7,815 nucleotides of DNA from Methanofollis sp. (GCA_028696365.1 JAQVHG010000099.1:1-7815), one strand, 5' to 3'; shown: positions 1 through 6,901, numbered from the stretch's first letter. The notes: generated by a model from the letters alone, not told the origin. Translations and numbers: made by a program.

Positions 1-573
1 CATGAGCGCCGCCCCTGTCGGGGTGCAGAGTTCACCCTCCCCGCCGCCGAACCTGGTCTCCAGCGACGACGCCGCGATGACCGCGAGGGTCGCGGGGGCC
101 GGGACCGGGATCACCCCGTGGGCCGCCTTCACCTTTCCTGACCCGAGGGCGACCGGCATCACTGCGACTCCGTCGACGGCAAGCGTCTCCAGGGCTGTGC
201 ACGCCCCGAGCACGTCGGCGATCGCATCATCGGCACCGACCTCGTGGAAGTGGGCATGCTCCCCGTGAACGCTCTCTTCTGCTCTCGCGATCCTCTGGAA
301 TACTCTCTTCGCCTGTTCGATTGCCGGCTGCGGGGCGTCGGCACCCTCCACAATCTCAAGGACCTCGCCGAGATCCCGGTGTGCCGGCCCGGCGTGGGTC
401 TCCACCTTCATCGCCGAGATCCCGCACCGTTTCACGTGGGAAAAGAGTGGTTCGGCCACCACCGACGCCATCGCCCGTTTGACGAGTGCCTCGTCCGCAC
501 CGACGGCAAGGAGCGCCCCGATGGTCATGTCGCCTGCTGCACCATGAAAAGGGTCAAAGAGAAGAATACGCAT
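1..573 (-). CDS. larC: LarC/DUF111-family nickel pincer cofactor protein, N-terminal part (cut by window edge)
   Basis: The minus strand is open from ATG at 573-571 to the left edge, giving 191 residues with no stop. Seen: it begins MRILLFDPFHGAAGDMTIGA, the N-terminal signature of the LarC (DUF111) family, followed by HFHEVGADDAIADV (residues 108-121), HGVIPVPAPAT (152-162) and GELCTPTGAAL (180-190), all typical conserved blocks in the expected order. Known: bacterial LarC is a CTP-dependent nickel insertase that completes the nickel-pincer cofactor of lactate racemase; its CTP-binding part lies in the C-terminal half, outside this window. Family members are usually about 400 residues, so about half is visible. 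Whether the methanogen protein serves a racemase or another nickel enzyme cannot be told here. There is no Shine-Dalgarno before the ATG, so a leaderless or near-leaderless message is likely. It diverges from the CDC48 gene across 44 bp. Confidence 0.93.
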   Translation of the reverse strand, partial: MRILLFDPFHGAAGDMTIGALLAVGADEALVKRAMASVVAEPLFSHVKRCGISAMKVETHAGPAHRDLGEVLEIVEGADAPQPAIEQAKRVFQRIARAEESVHGEHAHFHEVGADDAIADVLGACTALETLAVDGVAVMPVALGSGKVKAAHGVIPVPAPATLAVIAASSLETRFGGGEGELCTPTGAALM

Positions 574-585
574 ACTGTGGCAGTA

Positions 586-594
586 CTTATAAAT
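586..594 (+). promoter_or_regulatory. TATA box of the CDC48 gene
   Basis: CTTATAAAT is a good archaeal TATA box. Its centre (about 590) is 28 nt before the ATG at 618. Archaeal transcription starts about 25 nt downstream of the TATA centre, so the start would fall around 614-616, giving an essentially leaderless mRNA. This agrees with the lack of a Shine-Dalgarno upstream of 618. The core TTATAA is a palindrome and could in principle bind TBP in both directions. Confidence 0.65.
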
Positions 595-599
595 CAGGG

Positions 600-608
600 C
601 GTATATGA
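600..608 (-). promoter_or_regulatory. Possible TATA-like element for the larC gene
   Basis: Read on the minus strand this is TCATATACG, centred about 31 nt upstream of the larC ATG at 573. That would place the transcript start around 579, a few bases before the ATG. The match to a TATA consensus is only fair. The stronger TTTATAAG at 594-587 is too close to the larC start to drive it unless the transcript starts inside the gene. Confidence 0.3.
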
Positions 609-617
609 TTCTAACGA

Positions 618-3035
618 ATGCCTGAAATGTATCTGAAAGTCGACAGGGCATATCCTGAGGACCAGGGCGGGGGGAAGGCGCGCCTGGATCCCGACACCAT
701 GCTCCAAATGCGACTCTCGCCTGGTGACCTCGTCGAGGTCGTGGGGAAACGCCGGACTATCGCCAAGGTCTGGCGGGCGATGGTCTCTGACTGGCAGCAG
801 GGCAAGATGCGGATCGACAAGTTCACCAGAGAGAACTCAGGGGTCGCGGTCGGGGACAAGGCCCTTGTGCGCAAAGTCGAGACCGAGATCGAGGCAGAGC
901 GGGTCGTCCTCGCCCCGCCAGAGGACCTGCCGCGCCAGCTTCCGATCAACTACCAGAGCGTGGTCAACCACCTCATTGACTTCCCGATCACCAAGAACGA
1001 TTCGATCCCGATCCAGGCGGGGCTGCCATTTATGCAGCCCCAGATCGTGGCCTTCAAGGCGGTCGTCGTCGAGCCCGAGGACGCGATCATCATCACTAAG
1101 AACACCAAGGTCGAGTTCTCGGAAAAACCGGCCGCTGGGTTCGACGGTGCAAAGAAACTCTCATACGAGGATATCGGAGGGCTCAAGGACGAACTCCAGC
1201 GGGTGCGGGAGACGATCGAACTGCCGATGCGCCACCCCGAGCTCTTCAGGAAACTCGGGATCGACCCACCAAAGGGGGTGCTCCTGTACGGTCCGCCGGG
1301 TACAGGCAAGACGCTCATCGCCAAGGCAGTCGCCTCTGAGAGCGGGGCGCACTTCATCTCCATCGCAGGGCCAGAGGTGATCTCGAAGTACTATGGCGAG
1401 TCTGAGCAGCGGCTGCGCGAGGTCTTTGACGACGCCAGGCAGAACGCGCCCTCGATCATCTTCATCGACGAACTCGACTCCATCGCTCCGAAGCGTGAAG
1501 AGGTCACTGGCGAGGTTGAGCGGCGGGTGGTCGCCCAGCTCCTCACTATGATGGACGGACTCGAGGAGCGGGGGCAGGTCGTCGTGATCGGGGCGACGAA
1601 CCGTCTTGACGCCATCGATGCAGCGCTCAGGCGGCCGGGCAGGTTTGATAGGGAGATCGAGATCGCGGTCCCGAACGAGCGGGACCGGACCGAGATCCTC
1701 AAGATCCATACGCGGGGCATGCCACTTGCCGACGATGTCAACATCGAAAGCCTGGCTATGCAGACCCATGGATTTGTCGGCGCCGACCTTGCGGCGCTGG
1801 CCCGCGAGGGAGCGATCAGGGCGCTGCGTCGGTACATGCCCCAGATCGACCTTGAGGAGGACGAGATCCCGCCAGAGGTTCTGGAGAAGATGGAGGTGCA
1901 GGCCGGCGATTTCCGTGAGTCACTCCGTGACGTCTCGCCCAGTGCTATGCGTGAGGTTCTGCTCGAGGTCTCTCATGTGACCTGGGACGATGTCGGCGGA
2001 CTGGAGTCTGAGAAGGAGGAGGTGCGCGAGGCTGTCGAGTACCCGCTCACCGACCGGGCACGTTTTGAAGATTTGGGGATCGAGCCGCCGCGTGGGGTGC
2101 TCCTCTACGGTCCGCCGGGCACCGGCAAAACTCTCATCGCCAAGGCTGTCGCCTCAGAAAGCGGGGCGAACTTCATCCCGGTGAGGGGGCCGCAGCTCCT
2201 CTCCAAGTGGGTCGGGGAGTCTGAACGGGCGGTGCGCGAGGTCTTCAAGAAGGCCAGGCAGGTGGCGCCGTCGATCATCTTCTTCGACGAGCTCGACGCC
2301 CTGGCCCCGTCCAGGGGCGCGGGGTCGGAGAGCCATGTGGTTGAGAGCGTGCTCAACCAGATCCTGACCGAGATGGACGGGCTCACCGAGAGGGGCGATG
2401 TCGTGGTGATGGGCGCGACGAACCGCCCAGACATCGTCGATCCGGCGCTGCTCAGGCCTGGTCGCTTCGACCGGCTCGTCTATATCGGGGCGCCCGACCG
2501 GAAAGGCCGGGCAAAGATCCTCGGGATCCACACGCATCACATGCCACTTGAAGGTTCAGTGATCAATGAGGCTGTGGCGATGACCGAAGGGCTCGACGCT
2601 TCGGCGATCGAAGAGACGGTCATGACCCTGCCAGAGGAGGGGATGCCCTCGATCGTGGACTTCAGGGAAGCCTTTGAAGGAGTCAAGAAAGGGACCGGTG
2701 AGCCTCTCATGACCGGTGCACGGCGACGGTTCATCACCGACATGCTTGCCGCACGCGGCACCCCGCTTACCGACGAGGTGCGTGACGAGATCGTCTGGGC
2801 CATCGCCAAGATGACCGAGGGGTATGTCGGTTCTGACCTCGAGGCTCTCTGCCGCGAGGCCGGGATGCTTGCGATGCGGGAGAAGAGTCAGGTCGTCACG
2901 AAAGAACACCTTGAGGCGGCAGCCAAGAAGGTGCACCCGACGATGAACGAACGGATTAAACACTATTACGGGCGGGTGCGCGAGCACTTCAAGGGGGGTC
3001 TGCCCGAACAGGTCCAGCCGCCAGAATATCAGTGA
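618..3035 (+). CDS. CDC48/VAT-type AAA+ ATPase (archaeal p97 homologue) with enlarged D2 domain
   Basis: An 805-residue hexameric AAA+ unfoldase of the Cdc48/VAT/p97 family. It is expected in the cytoplasm, extracting and unfolding proteins, probably in front of the 20S proteasome. Domains seen: CDC48 N double-psi barrel (about 1-90), second N subdomain (about 105-170), D1 with Walker A GPPGTGKT (225-232), Walker B IIFIDELD (280-287), sensor-1 GATNR (325-329) and arginine fingers R339/R342; D2 with Walker A GPPGTGKT (498-505), Walker B IIFFDELD (553-560), GATNRPD (599-605) and RPGRFD (613-618). Pore loops are KYYG (257-260) in D1 and KWVG (530-533) in D2. Both ATPase sites look intact. The start is right because MPEMYLKVDRAYPED matches the family N-terminus and a TATA box lies 28 nt upstream. 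Odd: about 60-75 residues more than typical archaeal homologues, all in the D2 lid (about 646-720). The C-terminus ends in EYQ, only loosely like a proteasome-docking HbYX tail. Confidence 0.97.
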   Translation: MPEMYLKVDRAYPEDQGGGKARLDPDTMLQMRLSPGDLVEVVGKRRTIAKVWRAMVSDWQQGKMRIDKFTRENSGVAVGDKALVRKVETEIEAERVVLAPPEDLPRQLPINYQSVVNHLIDFPITKNDSIPIQAGLPFMQPQIVAFKAVVVEPEDAIIITKNTKVEFSEKPAAGFDGAKKLSYEDIGGLKDELQRVRETIELPMRHPELFRKLGIDPPKGVLLYGPPGTGKTLIAKAVASESGAHFISIAGPEVISKYYGESEQRLREVFDDARQNAPSIIFIDELDSIAPKREEVTGEVERRVVAQLLTMMDGLEERGQVVVIGATNRLDAIDAALRRPGRFDREIEIAVPNERDRTEILKIHTRGMPLADDVNIESLAMQTHGFVGADLAALAREGAIRALRRYMPQIDLEEDEIPPEVLEKMEVQAGDFRESLRDVSPSAMREVLLEVSHVTWDDVGGLESEKEEVREAVEYPLTDRARFEDLGIEPPRGVLLYGPPGTGKTLIAKAVASESGANFIPVRGPQLLSKWVGESERAVREVFKKARQVAPSIIFFDELDALAPSRGAGSESHVVESVLNQILTEMDGLTERGDVVVMGATNRPDIVDPALLRPGRFDRLVYIGAPDRKGRAKILGIHTHHMPLEGSVINEAVAMTEGLDASAIEETVMTLPEEGMPSIVDFREAFEGVKKGTGEPLMTGARRRFITDMLAARGTPLTDEVRDEIVWAIAKMTEGYVGSDLEALCREAGMLAMREKSQVVTKEHLEAAAKKVHPTMNERIKHYYGRVREHFKGGLPEQVQPPEYQ
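2532..2957 (+). repeat. Apparent tandem duplication of the D2 lid inside the CDC48 protein
   Basis: In typical archaeal Cdc48 the segment IHTRGMPLA runs within about 20 residues into MTEGYVGADIEALCREA. Here the two halves are about 75 residues apart, and the intervening sequence resembles the lid itself. Copy 1 (about 639-706): MPL (642-644), V648, E651, V653, MTEG (655-658), IE (664-665), GM (675-676), REAFEGVKK (683-691). Copy 2 (about 711-780): TPL (715-717), V721, E724, V726, MTEG (732-735), LE (741-742), GM (749-750), LEAAAKK (765-771). The motif order is the same in both, but identity is low, so this is an ancient internal duplication or a convergent helical insertion, judged by eye. 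Confidence 0.5.
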
Positions 3036-3038
3036 CCA

Positions 3039-3072
3039 GGGGAATCCCTCGCCCCCTTTTTTCTATTTTTTT
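3039..3072 (+). terminator. T-tract terminator after the CDC48 gene
   Basis: Just after the TGA at 3033-3035 comes a short GGGG/CCCC hairpin (3039-3042 with 3052-3055), then T6 at 3057-3062 and T7 at 3066-3072. Oligo-T on the coding strand is the usual archaeal termination signal. The second T-tract directly abuts the end of the repeat element at 3073. Confidence 0.7.
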
Positions 3073-3388
3073 GGCTCTGTAGAAACCCTTTGGACAGTTA
3101 TCTCTGCGGGGGGTTGCCGGCCCCCCGGTCCCCCGCGAATACGATTGGTCGTGGACGACAATCACTCTTCATAGATTTCGAATATGCCTTCCCGGCCCAA
3201 TCTTGCTCCCAGGGGTCTGGGTGGCACTCGCCCCCGGCAGGAGCGTAAGGGAAAGCGATAGATCCATGGTCGCACTACAAAGAGGTGAGAACCTCTCAAC
3301 TATCATCCTTCGCGATCTACTCCGGGGGGAAGGGCCAGAGAGTTTTGGGATGACCTCACTAAGAATAGGAGATGACTTCTACAAAGCC
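3073..3388 (+). mobile_element. MITE-like element, copy A (316 bp)
   Basis: The left end is GGCTCTGTAGAAACCCTT (3073-3090) and the right end GATGACTTCTACAAAGCC (3371-3388). As inverted repeats they match at 13 of 18 positions, best over the outer 12. ATTTTTTT lies immediately outside both ends (3065-3072 and 3389-3396), like an 8-bp target duplication, though low complexity weakens this. The interior shares blocks with copies B, C and D: a GGGGGG/CCCCCC hairpin (3108-3113 with 3121-3126), GGTCGTGGACGACA (3147-3160), ATATGCCTTCCCGG (3182-3195) and CAGGGGTCTGGG (3211-3222). The 3203-3625 reading frame crosses the element boundary and looks like no known protein, so I treat the element as non-coding and non-autonomous. 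Confidence 0.75.
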
Positions 3389-3465
3389 ATTTTTTTTCTC
3401 AGAGGTCGTCCCCACACTCTCAAATTTGATGGATCTTTACTCATTGCTCTCTCTGTTCATATCAC

Positions 3466-3480
3466 GAAGACTTTGTCTTC
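3466..3480. repeat. Perfect hairpin GAAGAC-TTT-GTCTTC
   Basis: A 6-bp perfect inverted repeat with a 3-nt loop. It lies in the noncoding gap between copy A and copy G and resembles the GAAGATC palindromes at 3561-3577 and 7195-7211, so it may be part of the same decayed repeat material. No function is evident. Confidence 0.45.
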
Positions 3481-3509
3481 TCACCTCCCTTCGGGTGTCG
3501 GAGAAAATC

Positions 3510-3701
3510 GGTTTTGTGGAAATCCTCAGGGGAGGTTCTCTTCAGGGAGGTGTGCCACTCGAAGATCAAAGATCTTCCTGCCGCCGGAAATCTTTGATTC
3601 CCTCCGTCCTCGACCTCTCATCTAGCATGGCCCCCAGGGTGGCATGTCCGCACCCCCGCAGAGAGGTTCCTGAGGAATTTTCTGGAGGATTTCCTCCCTA
3701 T
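3510..3701 (-). mobile_element. Degenerate repeat-element copy G, minus orientation
   Basis: GGTTTTGTGGAAATCCTC (3510-3527) matches the family terminal repeat with few changes. The block TCCGTCCTCGACC (3602-3614) is the family box GGTCGAGGACGGCA on the minus strand, and GAGGATTTC (3685-3693) is the expected inner part of the other terminal repeat, whose outer part has decayed. Read on the minus strand, the order of terminal repeat, G-rich block and GAGAGGTCGAGGACGG follows copy C. No clear target duplication remains. It contains the palindrome GAAGATC-AAA-GATCTTC (3561-3577), shared with the remnant at 7195-7211. Boundaries are approximate. Confidence 0.4.
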
Positions 3702-3850
3702 ATCTACGTCTGTGGAAGGCTATGGAGATACAGGTCCCTAAAAGAAGAGATCAACCAGGAATTGCTGGGAAAATCTATTTTGATGCCGCAGATTATTCAG
3801 GCATCGCATACTTCTGGGATATGTGCTCTGTCTGCCCCTGGAGGGAATAG
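3702..3850. other. Noncoding stretch with no recognised feature
   Basis: Between copy G and the TATA box of the ligase gene I see no credible gene, RNA or repeat. Open frames that cross it (for example from 3372 to 4064, plus) translate the repeat elements and run over the start of the ligase gene in another frame, so they are not convincing genes. Confidence 0.4.
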
Positions 3851-3860
3851 GGTATATACT
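3851..3860 (+). promoter_or_regulatory. TATA box of the acyl-CoA ligase gene
   Basis: GGTATATACT is a good TATA match centred near 3856. A transcript start about 25 nt downstream, near 3881, would give a leader of about 33 nt before the ATG at 3914, long enough to contain the GGAG Shine-Dalgarno at 3904-3907. Confidence 0.6.
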
Positions 3861-3882
3861 GGAATGTACATATCTATTCATC

Positions 3883-3901
3883 GTGGCCATGATGTGGCCA
3901 T
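3883..3901. promoter_or_regulatory. Paired TGGCCA palindromes (possible operator)
   Basis: GTGGCCAT occurs at 3883-3890 and again at 3894-3901. Each contains the 6-bp palindrome TGGCCA, and the two are 11 bp apart, about one helical turn. They fall just after the predicted transcript start, where a bound repressor could block transcription. Binding is inferred from geometry only. Confidence 0.3.
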
Positions 3902-3913
3902 ATGGAGTCGACC

Positions 3914-5458
3914 ATGCATAACATCACCACCTTCCTTGACGTACAGGCCAGAAGCTGTAAAGGCCCGGCATTTATTTTTGCAAAAGATGGGAGGACTTAT
4001 ACCTATGCAGACCTGCGGAACACCGTGGCGGCGCTCGCCGGCGGGCTTACCGCCCTTGGCGTGACAAAGGGCGACCGGGTCTGTATTTACCTTGACACCA
4101 CCCCAGAATATCTCTTCTCATACCTTGCAATCTGGCGTATCGGAGCCGTTGCGGTTCCGACCAATGCCGTGTACCACGAGGCAGAGGTGGCATATGCCCT
4201 CAATGACTCCGGGGCCGTGGCGGTGATCACTGACGAGGAACACGCCCCCACAGTCAGGGCGGTGCGGGACACATGTCCGGCCCTCAGGGATCTCTGCGTG
4301 GTCGGTGCGACAGAAGATGGGGAGTGCAGATGGGACGATCTCCTCCACGCCGCCCCGCTCGGGCGTGCGGTGGGGTGCCGGCCAGACGACCTCTGCCAAC
4401 TCCAGTACACTTCAGGGACCACTGGGCGGCCCAAGGGTGCGATGCTCTCGCAGGGCAACTGGATGAACGCCCTCGCCACCCAGGAGGAGTTGCTCGGCCT
4501 CACCCGCGACGACGTCTATCTCGGGATCTATCCGATGGGGCATGTCGGGCTCTCGTGGGGGCTTGCGGTCCTCAAGGCCGGTGGAACCTGGGTCTGTCTG
4601 GACAGGTTCGACCTCGACACTTACCTCGGTCTCGCTGGGAAATATGGGGCCACTGTGCTTGCCTCGATGCCGCCGGTGATCCACTCTCTCATCAGGGCTG
4701 GGCCCGAAGCTGCGGAGGCCATGAAGAACGCACGCTCGGTCATATCTGGGGGAGGCCCCCTCCTCCCGGTCATCTGGGAGGAGTTCGACCGCCGGTTTGG
4801 GATCCCGATCGTGAACGCCTACGGGCTCTCAGAGACGATCGTCGTAGGCTCAGGGACGGCGACCAGACCCGACACTGCCAGGCTTCACAAAGGCTACCGC
4901 TCGGTCGGGGCCCCGGTCGGGTATGCTGAGGTGAAGATCGTCGCCGAAGACGATCCAGACCACGAACTCCTGGCAGGCGAGGTGGGTGAGATCGCCCTCC
5001 GAGGGCCGTCGGTCGCTAGCGGTTATTGGGGCATGCCTGAGGCGACTGAGAAGGTCTTCCGCCCTGACGGCTGGTTCCTGACTGGCGACCTGGGGTACCT
5101 TGACGAGGATGGGGTGCTCTTCGTCACCGACCGGAAGAAGGACATGATCATCATGTCGGGCTGGAAGGTCTACCCGACCGAGGTGGAGAACGTGATCATC
5201 GACCATCCGGGGATCGCGGATGTCGCGATCTTTGCCCGTCCTGATGAGCGTCGGGGCGAGATCCCGGTGGCCGCCGTCGTGATGAACGCGGGGCAGTCGA
5301 TCACCATGGATGAGTTGAACCGCTACTGCAGGAAACGGCTTGCTGGCTATAAGGTGCCCCGCGACATGGTCGTCCTCGATCACCTTCCGAGAGTGAGCGG
5401 ATGGAAACTTCTCAGGCGGACGCTTAGGGAACAGGATCTCGTGCATTCAACTGAATAA
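3914..5458 (+). CDS. AMP-forming acyl-CoA synthetase/ligase (ANL superfamily)
   Basis: Activates a carboxylic acid with ATP to an acyl-AMP and then transfers it to CoA; the substrate cannot be told from sequence. Numbering from the Met at 3914 (514 residues): P-loop motif YTSGTTGRPKG (165-175), NAYGLSET (301-308), TGDLG (390-394), the hinge region DRKKDMIIMSGWKVYPTEVE (406-425), and the C-terminal motif PRVSGWKLLRR (492-502). All core motifs are present in order and the length is normal, so it should be a full enzyme. I prefer ATG 3914 over in-frame ATG 3902 because GGAG (3904-3907) sits 6 nt before it; 3902 would add MEST. Odd: the catalytic-lysine motif is SGWK instead of the usual PSGK; an ungapped alignment still places the lysine (K498) correctly. 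It stands alone, so neighbours give no substrate hint. A fatty-acid or aromatic-acid CoA ligase role is possible. Confidence 0.92.
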   Translation: MHNITTFLDVQARSCKGPAFIFAKDGRTYTYADLRNTVAALAGGLTALGVTKGDRVCIYLDTTPEYLFSYLAIWRIGAVAVPTNAVYHEAEVAYALNDSGAVAVITDEEHAPTVRAVRDTCPALRDLCVVGATEDGECRWDDLLHAAPLGRAVGCRPDDLCQLQYTSGTTGRPKGAMLSQGNWMNALATQEELLGLTRDDVYLGIYPMGHVGLSWGLAVLKAGGTWVCLDRFDLDTYLGLAGKYGATVLASMPPVIHSLIRAGPEAAEAMKNARSVISGGGPLLPVIWEEFDRRFGIPIVNAYGLSETIVVGSGTATRPDTARLHKGYRSVGAPVGYAEVKIVAEDDPDHELLAGEVGEIALRGPSVASGYWGMPEATEKVFRPDGWFLTGDLGYLDEDGVLFVTDRKKDMIIMSGWKVYPTEVENVIIDHPGIADVAIFARPDERRGEIPVAAVVMNAGQSITMDELNRYCRKRLAGYKVPRDMVVLDHLPRVSGWKLLRRTLREQDLVHSTE

Positions 5459-5639
5459 TGACCCTGAAGAATTTTTGACGATGGACTGACTCTTTGGTGA
5501 TCGTCGTGCGGGTTCCCACACACGTGCGTCACGAAAGGGAGGGGGGCCGGTTTCACAGTTCTCAGAATCCTATTTCGCCCTCCCCCTCTTTCCTCGGGGT
5601 CTGGGGAAGGTGAGCATGAGCGAGCTTGAGAAATTTTTC
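5459..5639. other. Gene 3' flank with a possible repeat remnant
   Basis: After the TAA (5456-5458) there is a short T5 (5471-5475) that may help termination. The stretch CGCCCTCCCCCTCTTTCC then GGGGTCTGGGG and GAGCATGAGCG (about 5576-5622) loosely follows the interior block of the repeat family (GCCTTCCC, GGTCTGGG, GAGAGCATGAGG in copy D), suggesting an eroded copy. No terminal repeat is visible. No gene is seen. Confidence 0.35.
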
Positions 5640-6063
5640 GGCTTTGTAGAAACCCCCAGGATAGAACTCTTTCTGACGGGGGGTTTGGCCGCCCCCCGGA
5701 CCCCACGCGGCACGATAGGTCGAGGACGGCAGCCCCTTTGTCATGGTCATCTATTCTGCCTTCCCATTCTCATCATGGTCCCAGGGGTCCGGGAGCAGCG
5801 CCCCCGGCGCAAGGGTGTGGGAAGGCGTGATGATCGGGCGTACCGCCCACAATTCGCAGACCATTCATCGCCGTCTCACGCTGGGGGGCGAGTGCCCCCC
5901 AGAACCCCCCACGACGAAGATATGCAGGGGCCAGCGATGAAACCGGATCTTCCAGATGCCCGATCCGCGAGGAGAAGGATCCTCTTTAACTCTCTGGCGC
6001 TGCTCAGAGCAATTTTCATCCCGTATGCTTGAACCCCACGTTCATGCCTGATTCTACAGAGCT
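5640..6063 (+). mobile_element. MITE-like element, copy B (424 bp, long variant)
   Basis: The left end is GGCTTTGTAGAAACCCCC (5640-5657) and the right end GCCTGATTCTACAGAGCT (6046-6063), matching as inverted repeats at 12 of 18 with the outer 12 best. Flanks AATTTTTC (5632-5639) and AATTTTCG (6064-6071) look like a decayed 8-bp duplication. The interior has the family blocks GGGGGG..CCCCCC, GGTCGAGGACGGCA (5718-5731), CATGGTCATCTATTCTGCC (5742-5760) and CAGGGGTCCGGG. From about 5870 it has extra DNA with a second G-rich hairpin and CCCACGACGAAGATATGC, which resembles 7353-7369, so the copy may be composite. No transposase frame is seen. Confidence 0.65.
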
Positions 6064-6273
6064 AATTTTCGAAAAGGCCCCTCGCGCAATCGATGAAGGG
6101 AGATGATGGATGCACATTCTTTCCACAGGAATGGAGAATAGATCTACAAGGTTAGAATAATCTTTTTTTCCCAAAGAGATTGATCTTCCAATTGTGGAAG
6201 AAAGAAAGATTGAAAAAGGGACGTCCAGGATAATCTCGTAAGGTTTATTGCTACACATCGCTACGTTTAGTGC
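6064..6273. other. AT-richer upstream region of the KaiC-like gene
   Basis: This lacks repeat-family sequence and probably holds the native promoter. A weak TATA-like GTTTATTG (6243-6250) would give a start near 6272, just before the Shine-Dalgarno. CTTCCA-ATTG-TGGAAG (6185-6200) is a perfect 6-bp hairpin and T7 lies at 6163-6169; these could be a regulator site or an upstream terminator. A 12-codon frame starting at 6099 (ATGATGGATG) is too short to support. Confidence 0.35.
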
Positions 6274-6278
6274 GGAGG
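6274..6278 (+). promoter_or_regulatory. Strong Shine-Dalgarno that sets the KaiC-like gene start
   Basis: GGAGG is followed after a 5-nt spacer by GTG at 6284. It decides for this GTG over the upstream in-frame TTG at 6248, which has no ribosome binding site. Confidence 0.7.
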
Positions 6279-6283
6279 AAAGC

Positions 6284-6880
6284 GTGGATAGAGAAAATTT
6301 GCGATCCACTGGGCTTGCCGGTCTTGATCTCGCCTTGGATGGAGGTATTCCAAAAGGGGCCGTGATCATCGTCGCCGGCACACCCACCGATGGTCTTGAC
6401 CTCTTTGGCGTTCAGTTCTGGCGTGGAGGAGAGGAAGAGATAGCCACTGGCGGTTCATATCTGATGATCGATGATGAACCGAATGAGGAGATGTACGACG
6501 CACGAGCGGTCAGAACCCAGGAACTGCCCGCGCTCGCCCATGGCGAACGGGTCGTTATCGACTCTCTCTCTACTATCGTTCTCAGAGAAGGCATCAGTGC
6601 TGCCCTCGATCTTATTCGTCAGTTGAAGATAGAGGCGCGCGTAGAGGGATCGAATGTCGTCCTCCTCCTCTATAAGGGGGTCCACACCAGAGAAGAAGAG
6701 ATCAGGCTGGCGAGGGCAGCCGATGGATATATCGAATTGGTCCAGCGGATCGTCGGCTCAGAGATCGAGCGGATGCTTGGGATCTTCAAGATGCATGGGA
6801 TAAACCTCCCCAACCAACTTGTCCCATACAATATCCTGGAAGACGGCCTCGAGCTCTCCACCACGAAACGGGTGGTCTGA
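6284..6880 (+). CDS. KaiC/RAD55-family RecA-fold protein with degenerate Walker A (probable pseudo-ATPase)
   Basis: Starting at GTG 6284 this is 198 residues, a compact single KaiC-like domain. Seen: the family opening STGLAGLDLALDGGIPKG (8-25), a strand-loop at the P-loop position reading GTPTDGLD (32-39), YLMIDDEP (59-66) where KaiC proteins usually have a YxSLEE motif, Walker B-like RVVIDSLS (89-96) and a C-terminal IFKMHG (167-172) like the LKMRG strand of the family. The canonical P-loop GxxGxGKT has lost its lysine and threonine (GTPTDGLD), and the acidic EE pair is DD, so normal ATP binding and hydrolysis are unlikely. Known: small KaiC-like archaeal proteins often act as regulators or in signalling. 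A structural or regulatory role is inferred. The frame is open with normal codon use, so it is not an obvious pseudogene. A start at TTG 6248 would give 210 residues. Confidence 0.8.
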   Translation: MDRENLRSTGLAGLDLALDGGIPKGAVIIVAGTPTDGLDLFGVQFWRGGEEEIATGGSYLMIDDEPNEEMYDARAVRTQELPALAHGERVVIDSLSTIVLREGISAALDLIRQLKIEARVEGSNVVLLLYKGVHTREEEIRLARAADGYIELVQRIVGSEIERMLGIFKMHGINLPNQLVPYNILEDGLELSTTKRVV

Positions 6881-6890
6881 GGCCGGAGTG

Positions 6891-6901
6891 TTCTATTTTT
6901 T
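6891..6901 (+). terminator. T-tract terminator after the KaiC-like gene
   Basis: TTCTATTTTTT lies 10 nt after the TGA (6878-6880). The same TTCTATTTTTT occurs after the CDC48 gene at 3061-3071. It directly abuts the terminal repeat remnant at 6902. Confidence 0.65.

Noticed and set aside
244..636. Plus-strand open frame across the larC region
   Set aside because: It is the antisense of the clear LarC translation and has no recognised motifs.
1161..2987. Long minus-strand frames opposite the CDC48 gene
   Set aside because: They are shadows of a high-GC coding sequence whose sense translation is unmistakable.
3203..4064. Overlapping plus-strand open frames (3203-3625 and 3372-4064)
   Set aside because: They translate repeat-element DNA, cross element boundaries and run into the ligase gene in another frame. 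They lack recognisable domains, and the G-rich repeats favour long chance frames.
6016..6387. Minus-strand 123-codon open frame
   Set aside because: It overlaps the start of the well-supported KaiC-like gene and the end of copy B, and shows no family motif.
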